A stretch of 40,086 nucleotides of DNA from Leptolyngbya sp. ES-bin-22 (lineage in GTDB: Bacteria; Cyanobacteriota; Cyanobacteriia; Leptolyngbyales; Leptolyngbyaceae), in assembly GCA_014380065.1 (NCBI GenBank), contig JACMKO010000341.1, forward strand, positions 1 to 40,086. Direction: 5' to 3'. A program made the position numbers and the translations under genes. This document shows, one piece after another, positions 9,475-18,765 of this stretch; position 1 is the stretch's first letter, and every line of letters starts with the position of its first letter. The notes below the pieces were generated by a model. That model was not told where the DNA came from and did no database searches. It saw nothing but the letters and a program-made list of their open reading frames with translations.

Positions 9475-10338
9475 ATGCTTGATTCGATCGCACCGTCCCT
9501 AGAACCTTCGCTATCTGCACCTCCCGGCAGTGATGTTTGGACTGTGGAGCAAGCCATTGCGAAGCTGAGTCATAAGGATACGGGGCTTCGCTACTATGCT
9601 GCCTGGTGGTTGGGTAAGGTTCTAGGAACTGCGGGTACTGACGCTGAGCATCATGCCGCCGCTGTCGATGCCTTGATGCTGGCTTTGCAGGATGAAGCCG
9701 ATCGCACGGAGTTGGGTGGATATCCTCTGCGACGAAATGCGGCTAGAGCGCTAGGCAAATTAGCCGATCGTCGGGCAGTGCCAAGCTTAATGGTCTGCTT
9801 AGACTGTGATGACTTCTATGTCCGCGAAGCCGCTGCCCAGGCGCTGGGATCGTTGGGCGATCGCACCTGCATTCCTGCTCTCATTCGCCTTTTAGACGGT
9901 GGTGTTGCAGCCGCCCAACTTGTGCCAGGACGACCCCATCTGACGCAGCCTTACGAAGCAGTGATTGAAGCGCTGGGGGCACTTGCTGCGATCGAAACCA
10001 CCGACCTGATTCGTCCGTTTGTGGAGCATCCAGTGGCGCGAGTGCAGTATGCCGCCACGCGAGCCATGTATCAGTTGACTCAAAATCCAGCGTATGGTGA
10101 GCGGCTGGTACATGCGCTGCAAGGTAGCGATATTCAGCTTCGCCGCACAGCACTCTCCGATCTTGGTGCCATTGGCTATGCGCCAGCGGCTGAGGCGATC
10201 GCGTCCTCTGCCGCCGAAAATAGCTTTAAGCTCTTTGCACTCAAAGGGCTTTTAGAACACCAACTGCGCTTGGAGACGACTGAGGCGTTGGATGAGCGAT
10301 CGCTGCAAATCATGACACTGATGGACAGCCTTTTATGA
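9475..10338 (+). CDS. cpcE: Phycocyanobilin lyase, CpcE subunit
   Basis: CpcE with CpcF forms the heterodimeric lyase that attaches phycocyanobilin to Cys84 of CpcA. The 287 residues form HEAT-like PBS-lyase repeats. Examples are AIAKLSHKDTGLRYYAAWWLGKVLG, YPLRRNAARALGKLADRRAVPSL and DCDDFYVREAAAQALGSLGD. More divergent repeats follow to about residue 245. The segment around 140-165 (PHLTQPYEAVIEAL) is typical of CpcE. It starts 11 bases after cpcD and is followed by cpcF after 91 bases. The operon position matches cpcE of other cyanobacteria. Confidence 0.94.
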   Translation: MLDSIAPSLEPSLSAPPGSDVWTVEQAIAKLSHKDTGLRYYAAWWLGKVLGTAGTDAEHHAAAVDALMLALQDEADRTELGGYPLRRNAARALGKLADRRAVPSLMVCLDCDDFYVREAAAQALGSLGDRTCIPALIRLLDGGVAAAQLVPGRPHLTQPYEAVIEALGALAAIETTDLIRPFVEHPVARVQYAATRAMYQLTQNPAYGERLVHALQGSDIQLRRTALSDLGAIGYAPAAEAIASSAAENSFKLFALKGLLEHQLRLETTEALDERSLQIMTLMDSLL

Positions 10339-10429
10339 GGTTTAGGAAGACGGAATATGACTTCTCCCATCCTCTACAAAAAATCTCGAAAGGCAACCTG
10401 TTGAACGCTATTCCTCTCGCCGCTTAACC

Positions 10430-11098
10430 GTGACTGATTCTTCTCTCTCCGCCTTAATTCATGCGATCGATCAAGCAGACTCGCCCGTGCGCTTGATGAC
10501 AGCGGTTCGTGCGCTGGCAGACGCTCGTCTGGAAGAGGGTATCCCGGCGTTGATTCAGGCATTGGGCTACAACAACCCCGGCGCTGCCGTCATGGCAGTC
10601 AATGGCTTGGTGCAGTTGAGTGAGGTTGCTGTACAGCCCTTGCTAGAGCAGCTTGATGGTTACAACTATGGCGCTAGAGCCTATGCCATTCGCGCACTGG
10701 CAGCGATCGCCGATCCGCGTGCCCTGGATGCCCTGCTTGATGCGGCTGTCAATGATTTTGCGCCGAGCGTCAGGCGTGCTGCCATCAAAGGGATCGGCTC
10801 GCTTCACTGGCAGTTGTTAGCGGAGGACGACCGCGCAATCGCCCAAACCCACGTACTAGAGACATTACTGCTCGTTTCTAGTGACCCAGACTGGGCAAAT
10901 CGGTACGCTGCCGTGGTCGGTCTGCAAGCCTTAGCGGTTGCTCTAGCGAAGACGGCGATCGATACGTCCCACGTCTCTCAGCTTTCCACGCGTCTAGCAG
11001 CACTGGCGCAAACTGACCCCGATCCAGCGACCAAAGCACGCGCCCGTATGGCGCAACAGCACCTCCGACAGCTCAGTCAGCCACTGCTGGTCGCCTAA
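10430..11098 (+). CDS. cpcF: Phycocyanobilin lyase, CpcF subunit
   Basis: This is the partner of CpcE in the alpha-phycocyanin bilin lyase. Its 222 residues are near the usual size of CpcF. HEAT-like repeats are visible as ADARLEEGIPALIQALGYNNPGAAVMAVNGL, YNYGARAYAIRALAAIADPRAL and DFAPSVRRAAIKGIGSL. The later DPDWANRYAAVVGLQAL is also a CpcF-type motif. The start is GTG at 10430 (MTDSSLSALIHAIDQADSP), which gives the complete first helix. No strong ribosome site is seen. cpcG1 follows after 41 bases. Confidence 0.93.
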   Translation: MTDSSLSALIHAIDQADSPVRLMTAVRALADARLEEGIPALIQALGYNNPGAAVMAVNGLVQLSEVAVQPLLEQLDGYNYGARAYAIRALAAIADPRALDALLDAAVNDFAPSVRRAAIKGIGSLHWQLLAEDDRAIAQTHVLETLLLVSSDPDWANRYAAVVGLQALAVALAKTAIDTSHVSQLSTRLAALAQTDPDPATKARARMAQQHLRQLSQPLLVA

Positions 11099-11139
11099 CA
11101 TTCACCCGCTTCCGTTTTTCCTCTACACCCGTAACTACT

Positions 11140-11979
11140 ATGGCTCTTCCCCTGCTTGACGTGAAACCCAAAACGCAGAACCAGCGTGTTGATGGCTATG
11201 ATGTGCCCGATGAAGACGATCCCCAGCTTTATCGGCTGCGCGATGCGATCTCTGACGCTGATGTGGATGCGATCGTTTGGGCAGCATACCGTCAAATTTT
11301 TAGCGAACACCTGATTCTGGAAAGCTATCGTCAGCCGTTCCTCGAATCGCAGCTACGAAACCGAGCCATTTCAGTACGCGAACTCATCCGAGGTTTGGGT
11401 AAGTCAGAGGTTTACCGTGAGCTGGTCGGCGAAACCAATTCCAATTACCGTCTGGTGGACATCACCTTTAAGCGGCTTCTTGGTCGCGCGTCTTACAGCA
11501 AAGATGAGCAAATTGCTCAGTCGATCGTCATTGCAACTCGTGGGCTGCATGGCTTCATCGACAGCATCGTGGATGGTGACGAATATCAGCAGAACTTTGG
11601 CGACGATATCGTGCCCTATCAACGTCGCCGTTTGGAAGGACGACCGTTTAACCTGGTGAATCCTCGCTACAGCGAATACTGGCGCGGTCGGTTGCTCGAT
11701 CGGGAACTGGCGGGTCGCACGTACTATCAGGTGCGCACCTATCAGTCGGGTGCACTGGACAAGAAGGTGGTTCGTCAGGCAATCCCAGCCGGATTTCTGA
11801 GCATGGCACAATCCATGCTGATACCGCAGGTTAACTACCAGCGCGATGTTGCCCGCGCAACGTCTAGTGCCATCAAAGTGCCTGAAAGCAGCCGTTCTGC
11901 TGAGTCAGCAAGACCCACGGTTAACCGCACAGCAGTCGCGTTGCCCTACCGCTACTTGTTCAGCGATCCAAAAGTCTGA
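11140..11979 (+). CDS. cpcG: Phycobilisome rod-core linker (first copy)
   Basis: CpcG attaches phycocyanin rods to the allophycocyanin core. The 279-residue protein starts MALPLLDVKPKTQNQRVDGY, the family N-terminus. It carries one PBS-linker domain (about 25-190) with VWAAYRQIFSEHLIL, ESQLRNRAISVRELIRGLGKSEVYR and RLVDITFKRLLGR. It ends that domain with DDIVPYQRRRLEGRPFNLVNPRY. The C-terminal 80 residues are polar. They have no hydrophobic anchor, so this is a core-binding CpcG and not a membrane CpcL. It is the longest of three tandem copies. Different CpcG copies usually fit different core docking sites. Confidence 0.94.
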   Translation: MALPLLDVKPKTQNQRVDGYDVPDEDDPQLYRLRDAISDADVDAIVWAAYRQIFSEHLILESYRQPFLESQLRNRAISVRELIRGLGKSEVYRELVGETNSNYRLVDITFKRLLGRASYSKDEQIAQSIVIATRGLHGFIDSIVDGDEYQQNFGDDIVPYQRRRLEGRPFNLVNPRYSEYWRGRLLDRELAGRTYYQVRTYQSGALDKKVVRQAIPAGFLSMAQSMLIPQVNYQRDVARATSSAIKVPESSRSAESARPTVNRTAVALPYRYLFSDPKV

Positions 11980-11993
11980 TTGGTTGTTGGTTT

Positions 11994-12041
11994 TTAGTTG
12001 TTAGTTGTTAGTGTTTCTAAAAACTAACAACTAACAACTAA
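11994..12041. repeat. Heptamer (TTAGTTG) inverted repeat between cpcG1 and cpcG2
   Basis: TTAGTTGTTAGTTGTTAGT (11994-12012) pairs perfectly over 19 bases with ACTAACAACTAACAACTAA (12023-12041) around a 10-base loop. Both arms are short arrays of one 7-base unit. No T-run follows. In RNA it would form a stable AU-rich hairpin 14 bases after the cpcG1 stop. Confidence 0.85.
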
Positions 12042-12069
12042 GTTCGCCCTTTCATCCCCTTTATTACTT

Positions 12070-12813
12070 ATGACCATTCCACTCCTAACCTATAAACCTG
12101 CATCGCAGAACCAGCGTGTTGCTGGCTACGAGGTGCCTGGTGAAGACACGCCCTACCTTTACCGTTTGGAAGACACGCCGGATCAAGCGTCCGTTGAAGC
12201 CTTGATCTGGGCAGCGTACCGTCAAGTGTTTAGCGAACATGTGATTCTCAGAAGCAGCCGTCAGGTCACTCTAGAATCACAGCTCAAAAATCGTGCGATT
12301 AGCGTGCGCGATTTTGTGCGTGGCTTGGCGAAGTCCGATGTGTACCGTCAACTGGTGGTAGAGACAAACTCAAACTACCGCATCGTTGAACTCAGCCTAA
12401 AGCGGCTCTTGGGTCGTGCGCCCTACAACAAAGACGAAGAGATTGCCTGGTCAATCAAAATTGCCACATTAGGCTGGCAGCAGTTTGTTGATACGCTGCT
12501 AGACAGTGGGGAATATACGCAAGCGTTCGGTGACAACACCGTACCGTATCAGCGTCGTCGCTATAAAGATCGTCCGTTTAATCTAGTCACGCCACGCTAT
12601 GGCGACTACTGGCGCGACAAGCTAGAAGACGAGCGCTACAAGTGGGGTGCTGTGAGCAATTTTCTCGACATGGCGCGATCGCTCAAAATCACGCCAAACA
12701 AAGTTGCAGCCGTACAAACTGCTAAGATCAAGATTCCAGACATGACCCGCAGCGCTTCATCACAGGGCGTTCTCGTGTCAATCAGCACGACCTCTGGATT
12801 CCCACTGCGCTAG
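12070..12813 (+). CDS. cpcG: Phycobilisome rod-core linker (second copy)
   Basis: This is the second tandem CpcG, 247 residues. It starts [26 protein letters not shown] and carries the same PBS-linker domain: [42 protein letters not shown] and [18 protein letters not shown]. The domain ends [27 protein letters not shown]. The C-terminal tail ([13 protein letters not shown]) is short and polar with no membrane segment. It is closer to the third copy than to the first in the ...[11 protein letters not shown] region. It follows the TTAGTTG hairpin and precedes the third copy by 52 bases. Confidence 0.94.
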   Translation: MTIPLLTYKPASQNQRVAGYEVPGEDTPYLYRLEDTPDQASVEALIWAAYRQVFSEHVILRSSRQVTLESQLKNRAISVRDFVRGLAKSDVYRQLVVETNSNYRIVELSLKRLLGRAPYNKDEEIAWSIKIATLGWQQFVDTLLDSGEYTQAFGDNTVPYQRRRYKDRPFNLVTPRYGDYWRDKLEDERYKWGAVSNFLDMARSLKITPNKVAAVQTAKIKIPDMTRSASSQGVLVSISTTSGFPLR

Positions 12814-12865
12814 CGTCGCCGTTAGCAAACTGTTTTGACCACCTAACACATAGGGAGACTCTGGC

Positions 12866-13627
12866 ATGGCACTGCCCTTGCTCGATTACAAACCAACGAC
12901 TCAAAATCATCGCGTTCGCAGCTTTGGAGCGGCGGATCTCAACGAAGATACCCCTTATATCTATCGCCTGGAAGACACGAATTCTAACGAAGAAATTGAA
13001 GCGCTGATCTGGGCAGCGTATCGTCAGGTGTTTAGTGAGCACGAGACGCTTCGGTTCAACCGCCAGACCACGCTGGAGAGCCGCCTCAAGAACCGCTCTC
13101 TCACCGTGCGCGACTTTATGCGCGAACTGGCAAAATCCGAGCGGTTTTACCGGATGGTCGTCGAGGTCAACAATAACTATCGCCTCGTTGAAATTGTGCT
13201 CAAGCGCTTTTTGGGACGCGATTCTTACAACAAGGACGAAGAGATTGCCTGGTCGATCGTCATTGCAACAAAAGGCTTTAACGGGTTCATTGACACCTTG
13301 CTAGATAGTGAAGCATACACCGAAGCCTTTGGTGACTATATACTTCCCTACCAGCGTAAACGCATGGAAAGCCGCCCCTTCAACCTGGTGACTCCACGCT
13401 ACGGCGAAGAGCATCGCGAAAGCTACGGCATTACTCAGTACGACTGGCGCTTTACTCTGGAGAAGTACTACACCAAAAAATTCCAGGATCGCAAGTTGCC
13501 CGAAGGCGATCCGCGTCGCTTTATCTCAGTCGCAGCCGCGATCGCGCCCAAAGGCAACTACGCTCAACGCATCAGTGCCTCTGACATCGATTACATGAGC
13601 AAAGTGCCTGTGCGTGGCAGACGGTAG
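12866..13627 (+). CDS. cpcG: Phycobilisome rod-core linker (third copy)
   Basis: This is the third tandem CpcG, 253 residues, starting [21 protein letters not shown] with the ribosome site AGGGAGA upstream. PBS-linker motifs include [61 protein letters not shown] and [22 protein letters not shown] distinct C-terminal half follows ([28 protein letters not shown]), which is the tail form common in the canonical single-copy rod-core linkers. No hydrophobic anchor is present. It is the last recognisable gene of the operon. Confidence 0.94.
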   Translation: MALPLLDYKPTTQNHRVRSFGAADLNEDTPYIYRLEDTNSNEEIEALIWAAYRQVFSEHETLRFNRQTTLESRLKNRSLTVRDFMRELAKSERFYRMVVEVNNNYRLVEIVLKRFLGRDSYNKDEEIAWSIVIATKGFNGFIDTLLDSEAYTEAFGDYILPYQRKRMESRPFNLVTPRYGEEHRESYGITQYDWRFTLEKYYTKKFQDRKLPEGDPRRFISVAAAIAPKGNYAQRISASDIDYMSKVPVRGRR

Positions 13628-13809
13628 TGAAAAGGATGAAGGCTAAAGGATAAAGGATAAATTCAATTCGTTGTCCCTTTGCCTATTGGTAGCTTGCATA
13701 AGCTGGGTCTGGTTTTCGTTAGTTAATGGTTCGTTGGGAACGGTCTCGGTTTCCTCTGAATGATTGCTAGCGGTGATCAGACCCAGTTCGCGTTTCAGCC
13801 GTGCTTACG
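13628..13809. repeat. End of the cpc operon with AAGGATAA-type repeat
   Basis: An AAGGATGAAGGCTAAAGGATAAAGGATAAA array lies at about 13633-13662. It is the same sequence family as the inverted repeat between scpB and the ABC gene. A distant dyad, CTGGGTCTG and CAGACCCAG, lies at about 13703-13711 and 13779-13787, but no T-run follows. No convincing terminator separates the cpc operon from the convergent tocopherol cyclase gene. Confidence 0.5.
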
Positions 13810-14934
<1,125 letters not shown>

Positions 14935-14955
14935 TTAGAGGATAAACGCTGTTGA

Positions 14956-15306
14956 TTAATCGTGCTGGTCTGAGGGTAGTGAAAGAGAGCCTGCTAACAA
15001 ATCTTCCATCTCCATGCGCTGCTCCATTTGGCGAAGGAAGTAGCCCGTCATCATTGCCGATGCTAGCAGCCCAGCCAAGTTGTCACGATCGGTCGTAATT
15101 TTGACGTTGAAGTCTTCGGATGGCAACAGACCGACCAACCCCTGTACGTTGTGTGAAATGATTTGCTTTACGTCAGGCGTTACCAGTTTAACAACCTGAG
15201 CAAGGATTTCAGGCGGCTGGTGCTGAAGATATTTCAGCAATTCGTTCGACTCGTGTTCCTCAACGTCGGCACCGAGAAAATTCGCGCTATTGGGGTTAAA
15301 GACCAT
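14956..15306 (-). CDS. DUF760 family protein
   Basis: This is a 116-residue soluble protein of the DUF760 type, found in cyanobacteria and plastids and without a firmly established function. Visible features are NELLKYLQHQPPEILAQVVKLVTPDVKQIISHNVQGLVGLLP, the strand segment DFNVKITTDRDNLAGLLASAMMTGYFLRQMEQRMEME, and an acidic-polar tail. The arrangement of helix-rich N-terminal half, LLPSEDF turn and NLAGLLASAMMTGYFLR helix is the family hallmark as I recall it. It lies just upstream of tocopherol cyclase on the same strand and may be co-transcribed with it. No functional link is known to me. Confidence 0.8.
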   Translation of the reverse strand: MVFNPNSANFLGADVEEHESNELLKYLQHQPPEILAQVVKLVTPDVKQIISHNVQGLVGLLPSEDFNVKITTDRDNLAGLLASAMMTGYFLRQMEQRMEMEDLLAGSLSLPSDQHD

Positions 15307-15617
15307 GTGCTAGCTTGATATCCGTTTCGCCTATTCTGACACTTCTTACCGTAACTGCAACCCGTACCTTTAGGGTGAGACAACTCGAAGATTACTCATT
15401 GATCAGAAGAATTACGGTCAGTGCGTAGAAGCAGGCGTAAGCGATCGTTTAAGCCTGAGAGGATGTTTGAACAGCTAATTGCGTCATTCACCCCTGATTA
15501 AACACAGCCCCACTGGGCAACGCCCCTCAAAGGACTCCAAGCCCGATCGAGCAAACATTTAACCCGTTGCAATGGGTTCGTGCCGCTAACCAGCTTACCA
15601 ATCACGGGCAGAATGGC
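15307..15617. other. Intergenic stretch without a recognised feature
   Basis: This is 311 bases between DUF760 and scpB. CCCGTTGCAATGGG (about 15560) is a short dyad. I see no ORF of note, no tRNA, no known small RNA motif and no clear terminator. Confidence 0.5.
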
Positions 15618-16115
15618 TCAAGGCTTTGACTTCATGTGTTGATCAAACTCCTGCGGCAGTTGGTGCATTTGAAAGTATTGATGAAACTTATTTGTGACTT
15701 GTAACCAGTAGGAGCGACCATCGGACTGTCTACGTTTGCGGACGAAACCCAGTTCGACAAGCTCTGGAACGTGCTGATACGTGCCAGAGCCGCGCAACTC
15801 AACCAACTCCGTTTGCGAGATGGGACCACGGAGGGCGATCGCCGCTAGCGTTCGCAGCGCACCCAATCCTAAATCGGCAGGCACTAGCGTCTGTACGAGA
15901 TGGTGAAACGTTTCGCGTAGCTGTAGCGTGTAGCCGTTAGGTGTTTCCGTCACTTCTAACGCACTGTCACGGTGGGCATATTCCGTGATTAGTTCAATCA
16001 AGCCTTCCTCAGCCGCTTCACGATCGCACTCGGCAAACTCCGCAATTTCCGCCACCGTGAGCGGCTGCGCTTTCAAATACAAAATAGCTTCGATTTTACT
16101 AGCAAGGCGAGGCAT
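15618..16115 (-). CDS. scpB: Segregation and condensation protein B
   Basis: ScpB is a winged-helix partner of SMC and ScpA in chromosome condensation and segregation. The 165-residue protein begins MPRLASKIEAILYLKAQPLTVAEIAEF, the family start. It has GYTLQLRETFHHLV in the first winged helix. It then shows LRTLAAIALRGPISQTELVELRGSGTYQHVPELVELGFV, the ScpB signature region. Some ScpB homologues read RG(V/S)... at this point, and the GSGTYQH variant here is typical of cyanobacterial copies as far as I recall. The protein is slightly short, with no long acidic tail. scpA is not in the window. Confidence 0.9.
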   Translation of the reverse strand: MPRLASKIEAILYLKAQPLTVAEIAEFAECDREAAEEGLIELITEYAHRDSALEVTETPNGYTLQLRETFHHLVQTLVPADLGLGALRTLAAIALRGPISQTELVELRGSGTYQHVPELVELGFVRKRRQSDGRSYWLQVTNKFHQYFQMHQLPQEFDQHMKSKP

Positions 16116-16135
16116 GGAGGAAAAGGGGAAGAGGA

Positions 16136-16239
16136 AAGGCTAAAGGATGAAGGATAAAGGCTAAATGTTTGAAATTAAATAGTCTGGCTAATGGGTGTAA
16201 GGGCTATTGTCCATTTTTTATCCTTCATCCTTTAGCCTT
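16136..16239. repeat. 23-bp perfect inverted repeat between scpB and the ABC ATPase gene
   Basis: AAGGCTAAAGGATGAAGGATAAA (16136-16158) is exactly complementary to TTTATCCTTCATCCTTTAGCCTT (16217-16239), with a 58-base loop. The arms belong to the AAGGATAA/AAGGCTAA family also found at 13.63 kb. There is no T-run. The element lies between two genes on the same strand. Confidence 0.85.
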
Positions 16240-16256
16240 CATACTTTCTCCATCCC

Positions 16257-17108
16257 TTAATCCAAATTTCGTCCCGTTAGCTCTACAAAAATATCTTCCA
16301 GATTCGACGGTCTTACCATCATGCCAGTTTTGTCGGTTTGCTGGTTGAGATAAGTATTCGCATCGTCAACAGTCGGAAAGAATTTGTAATCCCAGCGATC
16401 GTCAGTTTGCTTCATCACCAACCCTTCACCATGTTTCTGCCGAAAGTCTTGAAGCGTGCCAAGTTCAATCAATTTACCAGCATCCATAATGCCAATGCGA
16501 TCGCAAAGGTACTCCACCTCATCCATGTAGTGAGTGGTAAGCAGAATGGTCATGCCCTGTTTGTTCAGGTCGCGGATAATTTCCCAGAGGCGGCGACGGG
16601 TTTGAGGATCAAGCCCAACCGTGGGTTCATCTAAAAACAAAATGTCGGGTTGGTGTAGCAGAGCGCGAGCAATCTGCAAACGGCGCTTCGTACCGCCCGA
16701 AAGGGTTTTAGCGAGGTCATCACGACGATCGCTCAGTCCCACGTATTCCAGCCAGCGATCGATGTCTTTCTGGCGCTGGGGCTTGGGAATATGGTGGAGC
16801 CGCCCGTGGAATTCCATGTTCTCCCACACGGACAGATCACTATCAACGCTGATCTGTTGCAGGACAACACCAATCTGCTGCTTGACCTGCGATCGCTGCC
16901 GCACCACGTCAAAGCCTGCCACCTGAATGTGTCCTTCCGAAGGCTTGGTCAGCGTCGTCAGCATCCGAATCGTGGTAGATTTACCTGCGCCGTTGGGTCC
17001 TAGCAAGCCAAACATCTCGCCTGCCTGAAGCTCAAAGGAAAGATCATTGACGACAGGTGCTTTGTCAAAAACCTTATAAACGTTTTGCAGTGAAACAGCA
17101 GGAGGCAT
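16257..17108 (-). CDS. ABC transporter ATP-binding protein (DrrA/CcmA-like)
   Basis: This is the ATPase subunit of an ABC-2 type exporter. Its 283 residues contain Walker A (GPNGAGKST, about 37-45), the Q-loop region (IGVVLQQISVDSDLSVWENM), the ABC signature LSGGTKRRLQIARAL and Walker B ILFLDEPTVGLDP. The switch His lies in TTHYMDEVEYLCDRIGIMDAGK. The C-terminus (VRPSNLEDIFVELTGRNLD) is the DrrA-type tail that contacts the permease. In cyanobacteria such subunits pair with a separate ABC-2 permease, and none is adjacent here. The substrate cannot be inferred. The upstream region carries ACTCAAA-like heptamer remnants (17112-17145). Confidence 0.92.
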   Translation of the reverse strand: MPPAVSLQNVYKVFDKAPVVNDLSFELQAGEMFGLLGPNGAGKSTTIRMLTTLTKPSEGHIQVAGFDVVRQRSQVKQQIGVVLQQISVDSDLSVWENMEFHGRLHHIPKPQRQKDIDRWLEYVGLSDRRDDLAKTLSGGTKRRLQIARALLHQPDILFLDEPTVGLDPQTRRRLWEIIRDLNKQGMTILLTTHYMDEVEYLCDRIGIMDAGKLIELGTLQDFRQKHGEGLVMKQTDDRWDYKFFPTVDDANTYLNQQTDKTGMMVRPSNLEDIFVELTGRNLD

Positions 17109-17439
17109 GGGAAAGTTTTGAGTGATGAGTGTTGAGTTGTAAGAGAAGAGTGAGAGCTAAACAGTTGTTAGTTTTAAAGCCTCTCCTTCGGAACGCTTCA
17201 CGAACAACATGGCTAATTGCTTTGCACTCGCTTCGCGTTTCTGAATGCCGCAGGCTTTACGCCAGGGTTGTTACTTAGGATCGTGGATTAAATAGAACCG
17301 ACAATTTTTTTTGCAGGTAGGGGCGCGCGGCAGTACGCCCCTACAATAACTACCGGAGTTGCTAGATGCTTGTTCCTTAGTAATACCTTTGCCAGATCTG
17401 TATTGCTTTCTGCCTTTTGCCTTCTGCCTCCACTTCTGT
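17109..17439. repeat. Intergenic stretch with two interspersed repeats
   Basis: Next to the ABC gene is a degenerate heptamer run (TTTTGAGTGATGAGTGTTGAGTTGTAAG, about 17114-17141). At 17317-17344 the dyad GTAGGGGCG-N10-CGCCCCTAC forms a 9-bp perfect stem and resembles a small interspersed palindrome common in cyanobacterial genomes. No gene is seen. Confidence 0.6.
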
Positions 17440-18186
17440 CTACTTGCGACTTGATACTGAGGTCAGTGCTCGTTCGCTTGCTCTTGGCATAGGCTGATAG
17501 CGGCGTTTCCAGATCTCCAGGCTGAGAATGCAGGCAACAAGCCAGACGATGCCCGCAGAGTAGCCAGCGACAATATCGGTGGGCCAATGCACGCCGAAGT
17601 AGAGGCGGCTAAACCCAATGGCACATACCAGGAGAACGGTAACTGTGGCGATCGTAATGCGCCAGCGTGGCAGATGGGTCGCCAACAAATAGCCAATGAT
17701 GCCAAAAACTACAACAGACATCATGGCATGACCGCTAGGAAAACTGTAGAAGTTAACGTCAACGGTGCGTTGCCATAGTTCTGGGCGGGAGCGGGCGAAT
17801 AGTTCTTTCAGCACTGTATTAAGCCCCAAGGCTCCGATAGCGGCGATCGAGAGCGTCACTGTTTCAGCTCGTTGCTTGCGCCAGAGCAGAAAAGCCGCCA
17901 GTAGCAAACTTGCTACGAGTAAGACGGAAGGGTTTCCAATATTGGTAATCACGACCATGACGCGATCGAGCAAGGGTGTGTGCCATTGGCGAATCGTCAG
18001 TAAGATGCGGGTGTCGATCGATTGTGTTTCCCGTTCCAGAACTTCCTCTGCGATTTCGTAAAAGCCCCACAGAGCAAATGCAGCAATCAGCAGACCAATA
18101 AAGCGAACAGTGGTCAACAACGGCAGGATTCGCGGTCCAACACGCTCTCTCCAGACGCGAAGAATCCTCCGACTGAGGTCATACAT
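17440..18186 (-). CDS. PAP2-superfamily membrane phosphatase
   Basis: This is a membrane-bound phosphatase of the PAP2/undecaprenyl-diphosphate phosphatase (PgpB-like) superfamily. The 248 residues hold about five to six hydrophobic segments and the three catalytic motifs in order: KELFARSRPELW (K-x6-RP), FPSGHAM (PSGH) and SRLYFGVHWPTDIVAGY (SR-x5-H-x3-D). Catalysis would take place at the outer face of the membrane. Possible substrates are phosphatidic acid, phosphatidylglycerol phosphate or undecaprenyl diphosphate, and the sequence does not decide. The tail RASERALTSVSS is polar. It stands alone on the minus strand. Confidence 0.92.
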   Translation of the reverse strand: MYDLSRRILRVWRERVGPRILPLLTTVRFIGLLIAAFALWGFYEIAEEVLERETQSIDTRILLTIRQWHTPLLDRVMVVITNIGNPSVLLVASLLLAAFLLWRKQRAETVTLSIAAIGALGLNTVLKELFARSRPELWQRTVDVNFYSFPSGHAMMSVVVFGIIGYLLATHLPRWRITIATVTVLLVCAIGFSRLYFGVHWPTDIVAGYSAGIVWLVACILSLEIWKRRYQPMPRASERALTSVSSRK

Positions 18187-18377
18187 TTGGGTTCAAGGCG
18201 AAGCTAGACATTTTTATAGACAAGCAGTTCGTAGGCAAGGCATTTCATAGACAGCGGACGCTGCTATCAGTCTACCGAGTTGGAGTTTGAAATGCATGAA
18301 AGATCAACAAACGATGATGATGCGCCTCTGGGTATGTCTAAGGTATGGATGTCTGTCATCTCGTAAGGCTCAGCCAA

Positions 18378-18608
18378 TCAAGGTAAGGTTTCCCACGCTG
18401 TCACAATAATTTCGCTTAGCCACTGCCGCTGGCGGGAATCAAGCAGGGCATCATCCATAAGCACCTCTGCTGTCAGGTCTTCGAGTGACTGACCATTGGA
18501 ACGGGCTACATCTACAACCCCGACGATCGCGGCGGCAATCAACTCCTCATCGACAAACTTCTGTCGGAGTCCACCTTCTAGGGTGTGCGCTGGCATAGGA
18601 TAGTTCAT
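18378..18608 (-). CDS. Small conserved hypothetical protein
   Basis: This is a 76-residue acidic ORF: MNYPMPAHTLEGGLRQKFVDEELIAAAIVGVVDVARSNGQSLEDL..., ending AWETLP. It is predicted to be mostly helical and soluble, with no signal peptide. The pattern of a helix (IAAAIVGVVDVARSNG), an acidic turn and a second helix (SRQRQWLSEIIVTAWETL) looks like a genuine small protein. I think similar proteins occur in cyanobacteria, but I cannot name a family. No obvious partner gene is adjacent. Confidence 0.65.
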   Translation of the reverse strand: MNYPMPAHTLEGGLRQKFVDEELIAAAIVGVVDVARSNGQSLEDLTAEVLMDDALLDSRQRQWLSEIIVTAWETLP

Positions 18609-18765
18609 AACGGATGCTAACAGGGGGATGAATTCAGGTCGTCCTGAGAGATTTATGAGAGACTTGTAAAGTTTATGTAAGTCAAACTGTGGTTGGAGTT
18701 TAACGCATTTTCAACCGTGCTCAACCCGTCTTTCTTAGTAGTTCATTAAAGTTTGGCTCCCCTAA

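Noticed and set aside
13703-13787. CTGGGTCTG...CAGACCCAG as a cpc operon terminator
   Set aside because: The arms are separated by about 67 bases and no T-run follows on either strand.
17317-17344. GTAGGGGCG...CGCCCCTAC as a terminator for the PAP2 gene
   Set aside because: On the minus strand it is followed by an A-run, not a T-run. It fits an interspersed palindrome better.
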